NCBI GenBank assembly: GCA_024279945.1 | Contig: JAJRRA010000045.1 | Span: forward strand, 1 to 64,000 | Source: Gammaproteobacteria bacterium | GTDB lineage: Bacteria; Pseudomonadota; Gammaproteobacteria; Xanthomonadales; SZUA-36 | Direction of reading: 5' to 3' | Length of the DNA: 64,000 nt | In this document: one piece after another, positions 51,550 to 60,742 of the stretch | How positions within the stretch are numbered: the stretch's first letter is position 1 | How the letters are laid out: each line of letters opens with the position of its first letter | Notes under the pieces: model-generated | Told to the model about the DNA's origin: nothing | Seen by the model: only the letters and a program-made list of their open reading frames with translations | The model's database searches: none | Program-made: the position numbers and the translations under genes

Positions 51550-54368
51550 ACCACGCCAGCGGAAAAGTCGTTACGCTGACGGTTGACGGGCAGGAACTTT
51601 CGGTTCCAAGGGAAAGTTCCGTGATGCAGGCCGCAGCCAGAGTGGGCATCAAGATACCCAAACTCTGTGCAACGGACGCCCTGGACGCCTTTGGGTCCTG
51701 CCGCGTCTGCCTGGTGGAAATCGAGGGCCGCAAGGGCTATCCCGCTTCGTGTACTACACAAGTCGAGGAAGGTATGGTAATCCACACCGGGTCTGAACGC
51801 CTGGATCATTTGCGCCGCAATGTGCTTGAACTGTACATCTCGGATCATCCACTCGAATGCATTGACTGTTCCGCTAACGGTGACTGTGAATTACAGGATA
51901 CGGCCGGGGCGCTGGGTGTGGAAAACTGCCGCTACGGCACGGATGGTGTGAACCACCAGGATGCTGAAAAAGACACATCCAATCCCTATTTTACCTTCGA
52001 CCCATCTCAGTGCATCGTGTGTTACCGCTGCGTGCGGGCCTGTGATGATATTCAGGGCAGTTTTGCACTGAGCGTGGACGGGCGCGGTTTTGCATCCCGC
52101 ATCATCGCCGGACAGTCAGACTCTTTCATGGATTCCGATTGTGTCTCCTGTGGCGCCTGTGTGGATCACTGCCCGACCGAAGCCCTGATTGAAAATACCC
52201 TGATTGAGCACGGCCTGCCGGAACGCAGCGTAGTCACCACTTGTGCTTATTGTGGTGTGGGTTGCTCTTTTATCGCGGAACTGAAGGGCGACAGGGTTTT
52301 GCGCATGACACCCGACCGGCAGGGCCGGGCGAATGAGGGGCACGCCTGCATCAAGGGCCGTTTTGCCTTTGCCTACGCCACGCACCCGGACCGGATTACC
52401 CGGCCCATGATCCGCCAAAGCATTGATGACCCCTGGCGGGAAGTCAGTTGGGATGAGGCGGTGCAATATGCAGCCACTCGACTGCGAAATATCCAGCAGG
52501 AGCACGGTCGGGACAGCATTGGCGGCATCACTTCCTCGCGCTGCACCAATGAAGAGACCTTCCTGGTGCAAAAGATGATTCGGGCGGCTTTCGGTAACAA
52601 TAATGTGGATAACTGTGCCCGGGTCTGCCATGCCCCGACCGGTTATGGTTTGAAGACCACGCTGGGTGAATCCGCCGGGACGCAGGCTTTCAGTTCGGTC
52701 GCCTGCGCAGATGTGATCCTGGTGATGGGCGCCAATCCCAGCGATGCCCATCCGGTGTTCGCTTCGCGCTTGAAGCGCCGTTTGCGCCAGGGTGCGAAAT
52801 TGATCGTGGTGGACCCGCGCAGGATCGAATTGGTCGATTCCCCCCACATTCGGGCCGACCATCATCTTGCCGTACGACCCGGTGGTAACGTCGCGCTGAT
52901 TAATGCCATGGCGCACGTTATCGTCACCGAGGGTCTGGCCTCAGATGATTTCATCACGGCCCGTTGCGAACCTGAAGCTTACCGGATCTGGCGTGAATTC
53001 ATCAGCAAGGAACAGAACTCTCCGGAAATGACCGAACGTATCACCGGTGTCGCCGCAGCGCAGTTGCGTGCTGCGGCACATTTGTTCGCCTCGGCGCCAA
53101 ATGCAGCCATATATTATGGTCTCGGCGTATCCGAGCACAGCCAGGGTTCAACCACGGTGATGGGTATTGCCAATCTGGCCATGGTAACGGGTAACCTGGG
53201 GCGCGAAGGGGTTGGCGTCAATCCCCTGCGCGGACAGAACAATGTACAGGGCTCTTGTGATATGGGCTGCTTTCCGCACGAATTGCCGGGTTACCGGCAC
53301 GTTTCCGATAGCCAGGTGCGTAGCGAGTTCGAGCGGGAGTGGAATGTGCAACTGCAAGCAGATCCGGGCCTGCGTATTCCGAATATGTTTGATGCGGCGA
53401 TCAGCGGCCATTTCAAAGGGCTTTACGTGCAGGGTGAAGACGTGGCCCAGTCCGATCCGAATACCCGGCACGTGGAGCAGGCGCTGAAATCACTGGATTG
53501 CCTGATCGTGCAGGATATTTTCCTCAACGAGACCGCACGCTATGCTCATGTGTTCCTGCCCGGTTCTTCCTTCCTGGAGAAAAATGGCACATTCACCAAT
53601 GCCGAGCGGCGAATCTCCCGGGTACGCAAGGCGATTGAGCCCTTGGCAGGTATGGAGGACTGGCAAGTCACCATGGCGCTGAGCAAGGCCCTCGGCTATC
53701 CCATGAACTATAGCCATCCAGCAGAAATCATGGATGAAATCGCCCGCTTGATGCCGACCTTCCGTGGTGTGAGCTACGAGAAGCTGGAACGTTTGGGCAG
53801 TATCCAGTGGCCCTGTAATGAGGATGCCCCGGAAGGCACGCCGACCATGCACGTGGGTGAGTTTGTTCGTGGCAAGGGTTATTTTGCCATCACCGGCTTT
53901 GTTCCCACGCAGGAACGAACCACGCGCCGTTTCCCCCTGTTGCTGACCACCGGGCGAATCCTGTCTCAGTACAATGTGGGTGCCCAGACCCGGCGTACGG
54001 CCAATTCAGAGTTTTACAGTGAAGACGTGCTGGAGATTCATCCTTTCGACGCTGCAGAACGCGGCATCAGTCAGGATGACTGCTGCGACATCAGCAGCCG
54101 TGCAGGCAACACGGTATTGCGGGCGGTGATCAGCGAGCGTATGCAGCCCGGAGTGGTGTACACCACTTTTCATTTTCCAACCAGCGGCGCCAATGTTGTG
54201 ACCACGGACAATTCCGACTGGGCGACCAATTGCCCGGAATACAAGGTGACCGCAGTGCAGGTCAGCCAGGTCGGTGAAAGCTCTCAGTGGCAGAAAGAAT
54301 ACCGTGCATTCGCCCGCAGGCAGGAAGATTTGCTGGATCAGGCGCACTCTGACGACGGCCGGGATTGA
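51546..54368 (+). CDS. fdsA: formate dehydrogenase alpha subunit (Mo-bis-MGD, catalytic)
   Basis: A 940-aa protein from GTG 51546 overlapping the fdsB stop. Order: N-terminal [2Fe-2S] domain (about 1-85, CATDALDAFGSCRVC), His/Cys [4Fe-4S] (HPLECIDCSANGDCE), two [4Fe-4S] motifs (CIVCYRCVRAC about 157-167, CVSCGACVDHCP about 198-209), a further [4Fe-4S] in the FDH domain (CAYCGVGC), and the molybdenum domain. Catalytic C361-H362 lies in ARVCHAPTGYGL, so this is a Cys and not a selenocysteine enzyme. It oxidises formate to CO2, soluble and NAD-linked. Confidence 0.95.
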   Translation: MNHASGKVVTLTVDGQELSVPRESSVMQAAARVGIKIPKLCATDALDAFGSCRVCLVEIEGRKGYPASCTTQVEEGMVIHTGSERLDHLRRNVLELYISDHPLECIDCSANGDCELQDTAGALGVENCRYGTDGVNHQDAEKDTSNPYFTFDPSQCIVCYRCVRACDDIQGSFALSVDGRGFASRIIAGQSDSFMDSDCVSCGACVDHCPTEALIENTLIEHGLPERSVVTTCAYCGVGCSFIAELKGDRVLRMTPDRQGRANEGHACIKGRFAFAYATHPDRITRPMIRQSIDDPWREVSWDEAVQYAATRLRNIQQEHGRDSIGGITSSRCTNEETFLVQKMIRAAFGNNNVDNCARVCHAPTGYGLKTTLGESAGTQAFSSVACADVILVMGANPSDAHPVFASRLKRRLRQGAKLIVVDPRRIELVDSPHIRADHHLAVRPGGNVALINAMAHVIVTEGLASDDFITARCEPEAYRIWREFISKEQNSPEMTERITGVAAAQLRAAAHLFASAPNAAIYYGLGVSEHSQGSTTVMGIANLAMVTGNLGREGVGVNPLRGQNNVQGSCDMGCFPHELPGYRHVSDSQVRSEFEREWNVQLQADPGLRIPNMFDAAISGHFKGLYVQGEDVAQSDPNTRHVEQALKSLDCLIVQDIFLNETARYAHVFLPGSSFLEKNGTFTNAERRISRVRKAIEPLAGMEDWQVTMALSKALGYPMNYSHPAEIMDEIARLMPTFRGVSYEKLERLGSIQWPCNEDAPEGTPTMHVGEFVRGKGYFAITGFVPTQERTTRRFPLLLTTGRILSQYNVGAQTRRTANSEFYSEDVLEIHPFDAAERGISQDDCCDISSRAGNTVLRAVISERMQPGVVYTTFHFPTSGANVVTTDNSDWATNCPEYKVTAVQVSQVGESSQWQKEYRAFARRQEDLLDQAHSDDGRD

Positions 54369-54373
54369 GAAAC

Positions 54374-54583
54374 ATGCAGGAAATTGACCAACTCGTAAAA
54401 ATGGCAAATCAGCTTTCCGATAACTTCAGTTTTCACGAAGATGCAGTTGATCGCCTGGCAGACCATCTGCGGCGATTCTGGGCACCATCCATGCGCAGGA
54501 AACTAAGCACGTTTGTGGATGCCGGGGGCGAGGGTTTGCAGCCTGATGCCATTGTCGCGCTCCGGCGACTGCAGGTTTCTTGA
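54374..54583 (+). CDS. fdsD: formate dehydrogenase delta subunit
   Basis: A 69-aa helical protein from ATG 54374, the standard small last subunit of the fds operon (MQEIDQLVKMANQLSDNFSF, RFWAPSMRRKL). It aids maturation or stability of the complex. It overlaps mobA by TGATG. The usual fdsC (sulfur-transfer chaperone) between A and D is absent here. Confidence 0.85.
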   Translation: MQEIDQLVKMANQLSDNFSFHEDAVDRLADHLRRFWAPSMRRKLSTFVDAGGEGLQPDAIVALRRLQVS

Positions 54584-55203
54584 TGCGGGAGACAAGGCTG
54601 GCGGGAGTGATTTTGGCGGGGGGGCGTTCCCGGCGCATGGGGGGCGGGTTCAAGGCCCTGGCGCCGTTGGGCGGGAAACCGCTTCTCCGGCATGTCATTG
54701 AGCGTTTACAGCCTCAGGTACAGTCACTGGTGCTGAGCGTTGAAAAACACGTGGCTGAATTCGATGCCTTCGGTTTGCCGCAGGTGGAAGACCCTGCGCC
54801 GGGCAGCCGTGGCCCGCTGGGTGGTTTGTTGTCAGCCCTGGGAAATATGGAGGCGGATTGTCACTGGATGCTGCTGGTCCCATGCGATGCGCCTTTTCTG
54901 CCACTTGAACTGGCGCAACGATTGTTAAATTGTGCACTTGATAAGGACCAGTGGGGCTGCACAGTCCGCTATGATGCACAGGTCCAGCCTACCTTCTCCC
55001 TGTGGAACCGGCGCTTGTTACCCCGCTTGGAAAAAGCCGTTCTGGAAGAAGGTATGGCGGGATTCAAGCAGTTTCTTCGGGTTTCACCGCTTGCGGTCCT
55101 GGATTGGGAACAGGCCGATTTCTCACCCTTCTTCAATATCAACGAGCCGGATACTCTGGCTGAAGCCGCCCGCTTGTTTGGACCGGTTTCGGCACCCATA
55201 TGA
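54583..55203 (+). CDS. mobA: molybdenum cofactor guanylyltransferase
   Basis: A 206-aa nucleotidyltransferase that attaches GMP to Mo-MPT to make MGD, the cofactor needed by FdsA. Motif LAGGRSRRMGGGFKAL at the start, VPCDAPFLP near 105, and the C-terminal FFNINEPDTL typical of MobA. It uses ATG 54583, coupled to fdsD. The next gene follows after 7 bases. Confidence 0.9.
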   Translation: MRETRLAGVILAGGRSRRMGGGFKALAPLGGKPLLRHVIERLQPQVQSLVLSVEKHVAEFDAFGLPQVEDPAPGSRGPLGGLLSALGNMEADCHWMLLVPCDAPFLPLELAQRLLNCALDKDQWGCTVRYDAQVQPTFSLWNRRLLPRLEKAVLEEGMAGFKQFLRVSPLAVLDWEQADFSPFFNINEPDTLAEAARLFGPVSAPI

Positions 55204-55210
55204 CAACCGT

Positions 55211-55765
55211 ATGTTTGCACCACTACAAGAGGAAAAGACCTTGACCGCAGATAAGGAATTCAAACCACTCAATATGGCCGTGCTGACCCTGTCGGACACC
55301 CGGACGTTTGAAAATGACACGTCGGGTGATGCCCTGGTCGAGATGTTGACCGCTGCCGGGCATCGGCTGGCAGAGCGCGATTTGTGTGAGGATAATGTCT
55401 ACCGGATGCGCGCCATTATCGCCAACTGGATTGCTGATCCCCAGATACACGTCATCATCACGACCGGCGGCACCGGCATGACCCAACGTGATTCAACACC
55501 GGAAGCCCTGGCCCCGTTATTCGACAAGCAAATTGAGGGATTCGGCGAATTGTTCCGGCAGGTATCCTATGATGAAATCGGCTCGTCCACCCTCCAGTCC
55601 CGCGCCCTGGCCGGCCTGTCGAACCAGACCCTGGTGTTCTGTTTGCCGGGTTCAACCGGCGCTTGTCGTACCGGCTGGAATTCCATTTTGAAAGAGCAAC
55701 TGGACAGCAGGCACAAGCCCTGCAATTTCGTCGGAATCACTGCGCTTGGCTCGGGACAGCACTGA
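55211..55765 (+). CDS. moaB: molybdenum cofactor biosynthesis protein (MPT adenylyltransferase-like)
   Basis: A 184-aa protein from ATG 55211; the open frame extends upstream through mobA, but the family start is here. Key motif IITTGGTGMTQRDSTPEAL, then RALAGLSNQTLVFCLPGSTGACRTGW. It adenylates molybdopterin ahead of molybdate insertion, or is an equivalent MoaB. It is followed 2 bases later by moeA. Confidence 0.9.
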   Translation: MFAPLQEEKTLTADKEFKPLNMAVLTLSDTRTFENDTSGDALVEMLTAAGHRLAERDLCEDNVYRMRAIIANWIADPQIHVIITTGGTGMTQRDSTPEALAPLFDKQIEGFGELFRQVSYDEIGSSTLQSRALAGLSNQTLVFCLPGSTGACRTGWNSILKEQLDSRHKPCNFVGITALGSGQH

Positions 55766-55767
55766 GC

Positions 55768-56952
55768 ATGCTGAGCGTAAATGAAGCCATCGATAGCCTG
55801 CTGAATGGTGCCCGGCGGTTGGTGGAAAACGAAGAAATTGATCTGATTTCAGCACTGGGACGCGCCCTGTCCGAAGATATTATTGCATCCATGGATGTAC
55901 CACCCGCAGACAACAGTGCGATGGACGGTTACGCATTCCGTCACGGCGACTGGCGGGGCGCGCAAAGCGAGCTTCCGGTCAGTCAGCGCATCACGGCCGG
56001 TTCGGTGCCGCAACCGCTGGAGCCGGGAACGGCTGCGCGAATTTTTACCGGTGCCCAGGTGCCCGATGGCGCCGACACGGTGGTGATGCAGGAACACTGC
56101 GAGGCTTCCAGTGATGCAGTTCGAATACTTAGCTTACCGGTATTGAGCGCCAACATCAGGCCTCGCGCCCAGGACATTACAGCGGGACAGAAAATTCTTT
56201 CCGCCGGACATCGCATGAGGGGGCAGGACATGGGCCTGCTGGCGTCCCAGGGGATTGGGAAAATCCCGGTATACCGGCGGCTTAAAGTTGCCATTCTGTC
56301 GACCGGCGATGAACTGCGTGAACCCGGTCAGGAATTGCAGGATGGTCAGATTTATAATTCAAACCGGTTCACCATGCATGGTCAACTCACCGCATGGGGA
56401 TTCGATGTCGTTGACATGGGGGTTGCCCGGGATGACCCGGAGGCGATTCGGGATCTGTTTGCGAGGGCAGCGGCATCAGCGGATGTCATTGTTTCTTCCG
56501 GTGGCGTTTCCGTGGGTGAGGAAGACCATGTTAAAGACGTAGTGGAGTCCCTGGGTTCCATTGACTTGTGGAAAATCGCGATCAGACCCGGCAAACCGTT
56601 TGCCTTCGGCCAGGTCAACGGTACCCCGTTTCTGGGTTTGCCCGGTAATCCGGTATCCGTTTTTGTCACCTTGCTGATTATCGGGCGACCCTACCTGTTT
56701 TGTTGTCAGGGCATTGCGGATACCGCGATCCATCCGGTGCAGCATACTGCGTGTCTTGATCAACGGGGCAGCGCACGTGAGGTTTATATACGTGTTCGTC
56801 TTGCTGAGGAGGGCTTGGTGCCGTTTTCCAGCCAAAGCAGTGGCGTTTTGCTGTCTACCTCCTGGAGCGATGGCCTGGTGCGCCAACCGCTAGATCAAGA
56901 CATCAAGCAAGGTGATCAGGTCGAATTTTTACCCTGGCCCGTCCTGAACTAG
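55768..56952 (+). CDS. moeA: molybdopterin molybdenumtransferase
   Basis: A 394-aa protein from ATG 55768. Motifs PPADNSAMDGYAF near 46-58, GAQVPDGADTVVMQE near 100 and SSGGVSVGEEDHVKDVVE near 245, then LPGNPVSVFVT. It inserts molybdate into adenylated molybdopterin. Length is close to E. coli MoeA (411). It ends the fds-mob-moa-moe run and its 3' end overlaps the convergent lhgO by 24 bases. Confidence 0.92.
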   Translation: MLSVNEAIDSLLNGARRLVENEEIDLISALGRALSEDIIASMDVPPADNSAMDGYAFRHGDWRGAQSELPVSQRITAGSVPQPLEPGTAARIFTGAQVPDGADTVVMQEHCEASSDAVRILSLPVLSANIRPRAQDITAGQKILSAGHRMRGQDMGLLASQGIGKIPVYRRLKVAILSTGDELREPGQELQDGQIYNSNRFTMHGQLTAWGFDVVDMGVARDDPEAIRDLFARAAASADVIVSSGGVSVGEEDHVKDVVESLGSIDLWKIAIRPGKPFAFGQVNGTPFLGLPGNPVSVFVTLLIIGRPYLFCCQGIADTAIHPVQHTACLDQRGSAREVYIRVRLAEEGLVPFSSQSSGVLLSTSWSDGLVRQPLDQDIKQGDQVEFLPWPVLN

Positions 56953-58125
56953 CCCACAGATGTGCTTGCCGATCGGGATGGCGGAAGTGGCTGCGGGTGA
57001 CGGTGCATTGCAGACATGCAGGCTTCTGGCGGTTTGTTTGAACAGGAAATCGTCCACCATGGTGCCGTCACGTAATACAGCCTGGGCGCGAACCCCGGCC
57101 GGATAAGATTCCATATCCTGCAGGGTAATACCGGGGCAGTACTTTCTGACCTGTGCGAGGTATCCGCGTTTCCAGATGGAGTTGCAGTATTCTCTCAGGC
57201 CACTACCCAGGTGGCGGCCGCTGAGTCTCCAGAAACCGGGAAAGGATAGAGTCTCGAAAGTATCTCTGATATTGAAGTTAAATTTTCCATAACCCTCCCG
57301 CTTCCAGCCCTGCACGGCGTTGGGACCGACAATTATTGAACCATCAATCATTTTTGTCAGGTGAACGCCCAGGAAGGGCAGGGCGGGATCAGGAATAGGG
57401 TAGATCAGGTGCCGGATAATGAAGTTTTTTTGCGACTGGAGGCGGAAATATTCCCCGCGGAATGGAATGATTCTGAAATTATTTGCCAGGCCCTGCATGG
57501 CCGCCAGACGGTCTGCCATCAGGCCGGCACAGATAATGAGGTAATTCGCTTCGAGGGTCTTATCAGCCGTCTGGATCCTGATCCGGTCCGGCGACTCCGT
57601 GATGCCTGTAACGGGCGTACTGAGTTGCATCTCGCCCTCCATCAAGCGGATCTGTTTCGCCATTTCGCGGCAAATGCCCACGTAATCCACGATGCCCGAT
57701 TCACGCACCAGGATGGCGCCTTTACCCGTGATTTCCGGTTCCAGCTCCCGCAGGCGGGCAGGGCTTATTTGTTCGGGAGAGAGATTATTTTCAAGGCAAC
57801 GCTCAAATAATGCGTTCAATCGACGCCGTTCGTTTTCGTTGCTGGCCACCAACAGCTTACCGGTCTGTTGGCAGGGAATGTGGTGCTGCCTGCAGAATTC
57901 GTAGCTTGCTGTCAAGCCTTCCTTGCAGAAGCGCGCTTTCAAGCTACCGGGTTGGTAATACACACCGGCATGAATCACGCCGCTGTTATGGCCGGTCTGG
58001 TGCTGTGCCAGACCGCTTTCCTTTTCCAGTAGCAGTAGCTTTTTGTTCCGGTAGCGCTTTTTCAGGTGCCAGGCCACGGACAGCCCAATGATCCCGCCGC
58101 CTATTATGATGAAATCAAATTTCAC
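56929..58125 (-). CDS. lhgO: L-2-hydroxyglutarate oxidase (FAD)
   Basis: A 398-aa flavoprotein with GTG at 58125. N-terminal Rossmann motif FIIIGGGIIGLSVAWHL, HNSGVIHAGVYYQPGSLKARFC (the conserved LhgO block), and the C-terminal FAD part RAQAVLRDGTMVDDF. It oxidises L-2-hydroxyglutarate to 2-oxoglutarate, giving electrons to the membrane quinone pool. Convergent with moeA, overlapping by 24 bases. Confidence 0.9.
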   Translation of the reverse strand: MKFDFIIIGGGIIGLSVAWHLKKRYRNKKLLLLEKESGLAQHQTGHNSGVIHAGVYYQPGSLKARFCKEGLTASYEFCRQHHIPCQQTGKLLVASNENERRRLNALFERCLENNLSPEQISPARLRELEPEITGKGAILVRESGIVDYVGICREMAKQIRLMEGEMQLSTPVTGITESPDRIRIQTADKTLEANYLIICAGLMADRLAAMQGLANNFRIIPFRGEYFRLQSQKNFIIRHLIYPIPDPALPFLGVHLTKMIDGSIIVGPNAVQGWKREGYGKFNFNIRDTFETLSFPGFWRLSGRHLGSGLREYCNSIWKRGYLAQVRKYCPGITLQDMESYPAGVRAQAVLRDGTMVDDFLFKQTARSLHVCNAPSPAATSAIPIGKHICGLVQDGPG

Positions 58126-58188
58126 CGCTGCAGTATGCAGCCATTTGGCGAGGAATACCCCTTCACACCAAATAGCTGGCTGTGGGCT

Positions 58189-58773
58189 TTATCCTCTGCA
58201 GCTGGCGCCGTCGTTCTTGATCAGGCTTACTTCGCCATCATTATTCACAACAACCTTGCTTTGTGAACTGGCTCCGGAGTTCCTGCTGCAGACGGTAAAT
58301 TCTCCGCTGTTCAGAAGTTGGGCACTGGTCAGTCCGGCGACAGTGAATGCCGGGGAATCGGAAAATGCACCGCTAGCCTGGATGCGGATGTTTTTACCGG
58401 GAGGGCCATAAGCCTGAACGAGTTCGATATCCTGCGGAACACCATCTGCATTGCCGTCTGAATAGATCAGCCAGCCCTGGTTCCAATTGCTGCTCTGGTA
58501 GCATGAGACGCCATCAGCAGACGGACATATTCTGACCGTGATGTGCCGCCGGTCTGATTCATTTTTTGCCAGTGTCAGGCTCAAAGCAAGGTCACTGACT
58601 GTGCTGTCGAGAGAACGGCTTTGAATCATGGAGGAGATGTCGGGCACAGTCAGCAGTATGACGACACCAATGGCAGCAACCCCGATCAGAAATTCGATAA
58701 CAGTCATACCACCCTCTGACCGTGCCCGTTTGCTGTTTGAGACATTGCCAGATTTTATTTTGTAAAGTTTCAT
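58189..58773 (-). CDS. type IV pilin-like / GspH-FimT family prepilin
   Basis: A 194-aa protein with ATG 58773 and AAGGGGA upstream. The class III leader ends in EGG-M23 with E at +5 (MTVIEFLIG), followed by a hydrophobic helix (VAAIGVVILLTV). The C-terminal part has cysteine pairs (ICPSADGVSCY, CSRNSG...SCRG). It would be a minor pilin or pseudopilin processed by a prepilin peptidase; no pilus operon is next to it. Confidence 0.82.
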   Translation of the reverse strand: MKLYKIKSGNVSNSKRARSEGGMTVIEFLIGVAAIGVVILLTVPDISSMIQSRSLDSTVSDLALSLTLAKNESDRRHITVRICPSADGVSCYQSSNWNQGWLIYSDGNADGVPQDIELVQAYGPPGKNIRIQASGAFSDSPAFTVAGLTSAQLLNSGEFTVCSRNSGASSQSKVVVNNDGEVSLIKNDGASCRG

Positions 58774-59200
58774 TTTGTATTCCCCTTGATACTTGTTGCC
58801 AGCAAGTTGTAAGTCAGTGGGCGGGATAAGCAAGCGCAGCAAATACGCGAAACTGATCGGCCCCTGGCCAAACTTACCGTTCCCTGGTTAATTCAAAGAG
58901 TCGAAACCGTGAGGCGACGACCGCCTTTCATTGGCAGTCCTTTGCACACAGCCCTTCCTGGCTGCGTCAAATCCATTTGATGTCTTAAGCCGCGATTGCA
59001 TATGCTGAGTCGATCCGGTGACTATTTAGCACGTAAGGCAACAAAAACCATTTGCGTATAGAACGCGGCTTGATTCCACTGACTATTATAGACAATGAGC
59101 TAGAGCAAAGGTAATAGCCTGCCGGCCGTTTATCGGGTTGAATGAACCATTCAGCCAAAAGCCATCACGGTATTGTGCCTGCGGACTGCAGTAATCGGGC
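58774..59200. other. gene-free stretch, nothing recognised
   Basis: About 430 bp between the prepilin start and the next terminator. Short frames on either strand have no RBS or family pattern. The part near the prepilin is likely its promoter/leader. No repeat, RNA fold or att-like sequence stood out. Confidence 0.4.
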
Positions 59201-59234
59201 AAAAGAAAAAGCCGATACGGATAACCGTACCGGC
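59201..59234 (-). terminator. rho-independent terminator of the Cys-rich protein gene
   Basis: Read leftward: stem GCCGGTACGG / CCGTATCGGC (10 bp, one G-T) with TTAT loop, then TTTTTCTTTT (A run 59201-59210 on the plus strand). Confidence 0.85.
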
Positions 59235-59280
59235 CCTGATTTCCTGGCCGGCGACAGGCTCGCCGAGCCTTGTTTTCCGC

Positions 59281-59685
59281 TTAATCGAATACTTCGGTCA
59301 TTGCGGTCTTGCACGCTGCAGATACGGTGTCGGTGTGAGATTCCAGGCATTGCTTGACCCGGCCCTCACCCAACTGGACTTCAGCGCAGTGGGCGATGAT
59401 GTCGTCCTGGCATTCTCCGGCCACATAATTCAGCGCAGAAATTGCATGCTCCAGCGCTGCAGATGCGGCGTACAGGGCGTATTCACACTGACCTGACAGC
59501 TTGTCTTCGTGTGCATAAAAGCAAGCCAGGAGTCTTCCTTCGCCCTGGGTGACCTGGCTGCAGTATTTCTCGATTTCGACACTGCAGCCTTTTTCGACAT
59601 CGCTGACGATGTCCTGAGCGGAGCTGCTGCCTGCGAAACTCAATAGCGCCGCAACGGCCAGAAAAATTGAAATTCTGAACTTCAT
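59281..59685 (-). CDS. secreted cysteine-rich (GLG1-like repeat) protein
   Basis: A 134-aa protein with a signal peptide ending near SSA-Q24. The mature part has eight cysteines in two repeats of the Golgi-apparatus GLG1 type: C-x7-C around DVEKGCSVEIEKYCSQV, then later ECQDDIIAHCAEVQLGEGRVKQC. Bacterial forms are periplasmic or secreted and of unknown role. It is followed by a strong terminator. Confidence 0.78.
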   Translation of the reverse strand: MKFRISIFLAVAALLSFAGSSSAQDIVSDVEKGCSVEIEKYCSQVTQGEGRLLACFYAHEDKLSGQCEYALYAASAALEHAISALNYVAGECQDDIIAHCAEVQLGEGRVKQCLESHTDTVSAACKTAMTEVFD

Positions 59686-59799
59686 GTGTGCTTACTCCAA
59701 TACGTTATCTGGTTCAAGGGCGGTAGATTGTCAAGGAGCGCGCGCCAAAGATCAACCCTTGTTTTAGTTCAGGACTTTCGAACAGCGGCAGGGCAGTAA

Positions 59800-59827
59800 T
59801 AAAAACTCCTGGCAGCCTGCTAGGAGT
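59800..59827 (-). terminator. rho-independent terminator of the DUF3313 gene
   Basis: Read leftward from the stop codon: ACTCCT / AGGAGT stem with an inner short pairing, then TTTTTATT (59798-59805 A-rich on the plus strand). Confidence 0.65.
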
Positions 59828-60524
59828 CACCTTCAGGTTGGGAACCGTAAGTCCTGGCTTCGCTCAATGCGTTGACGAGAATGTTTGCCCAGCCCTTGAG
59901 TATCCGTTGGGCTGCAGACCGGTTGGTTACCGAGTTGGTCCAGGTGTAGAATCCCGCATTTGACCGGTCGATCCTGCGATCGAGGGCCTGGGCAATGATG
60001 TCCCCGGTAAGCGAATCGTACAGTTCAATGTAAAGAGTCATCTCCCCGGCTGAAGAAGTGTAGGAGTTGATGCGGCCGACATGAGGTGTATCCGGGGCCG
60101 TGATATCCAGATTGATAATGGCGGGCCTGATGATCATGACGTCTTCACCCGTTTCATCCGTGACTTGATATCCTGCCTCCTCGAGCGCGTTTTTAAACAC
60201 CGTCTGGAATTCAGCCGCCAGCGAATTCTTGATTTTTTCTATATCCTTTGAATTGATTCGAAAAGAGGTGGCTGATCGGGATCTCTGATCCCGCTCCCAG
60301 TTTTTCGTGAAGGCAACGTAGGCATCGAGCAACTGGACTCGCTTGTAGGGGGAAAGATCTGCCCCGGGTTCTGCGTAAACGATGGCCAGTTTGGAATCGG
60401 GTACGCGGTGCAAACCGTTCACGGTAACGTCAGGGAATTCCTGTTTTTGCGCGTCGGCGCTGTTTGCAGCAAACAGGCCAAGTACTGCGGTCAACAGCAG
60501 GGGAAAAGAGATCCTGATTTTCAT
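59820..60524 (-). CDS. DUF3313 family secreted protein
   Basis: A 234-aa protein with a signal peptide ending near A25 (ADAQKQE). The mature sequence has VYAEPGADLSPYKRVQLLDAYVAFTKNWERDQ and a later MTLYIELYDSLTGDIIAQALDRR, the pattern of DUF3313, often lipoproteins; here no lipobox cysteine is present, so it is periplasmic. Function unknown. Confidence 0.78.
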   Translation of the reverse strand: MKIRISFPLLLTAVLGLFAANSADAQKQEFPDVTVNGLHRVPDSKLAIVYAEPGADLSPYKRVQLLDAYVAFTKNWERDQRSRSATSFRINSKDIEKIKNSLAAEFQTVFKNALEEAGYQVTDETGEDVMIIRPAIINLDITAPDTPHVGRINSYTSSAGEMTLYIELYDSLTGDIIAQALDRRIDRSNAGFYTWTNSVTNRSAAQRILKGWANILVNALSEARTYGSQPEGDS

Positions 60525-60742
60525 TTAATGTATGCTCCGGTAGGTCGTCAGTGTAAGGACCCGCTATCCATCAAGTCTATTACAGCCATCAGCGCAGCGT
60601 CCAGATGTTGGGACACAGAGGGGCTCGGAGTTTCGCTGAATCGATTATGTACTTAAAACGGGTTATGATTTTTACAATGAACTGCCATAGATGCGATCTT
60701 CGCTCGTTTTTCCGATTAAATATTTTTCAGGGTCTGCTGACC

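Noticed and set aside
54932-55210. Upstream part of the frame containing moaB
   Set aside because: Lies in another frame inside mobA; the MoaB family start is at 55211.
59142-59357. Small plus-strand ORFs near the Cys-rich gene
   Set aside because: They cover a leftward terminator and the 3' end of the real minus-strand gene.
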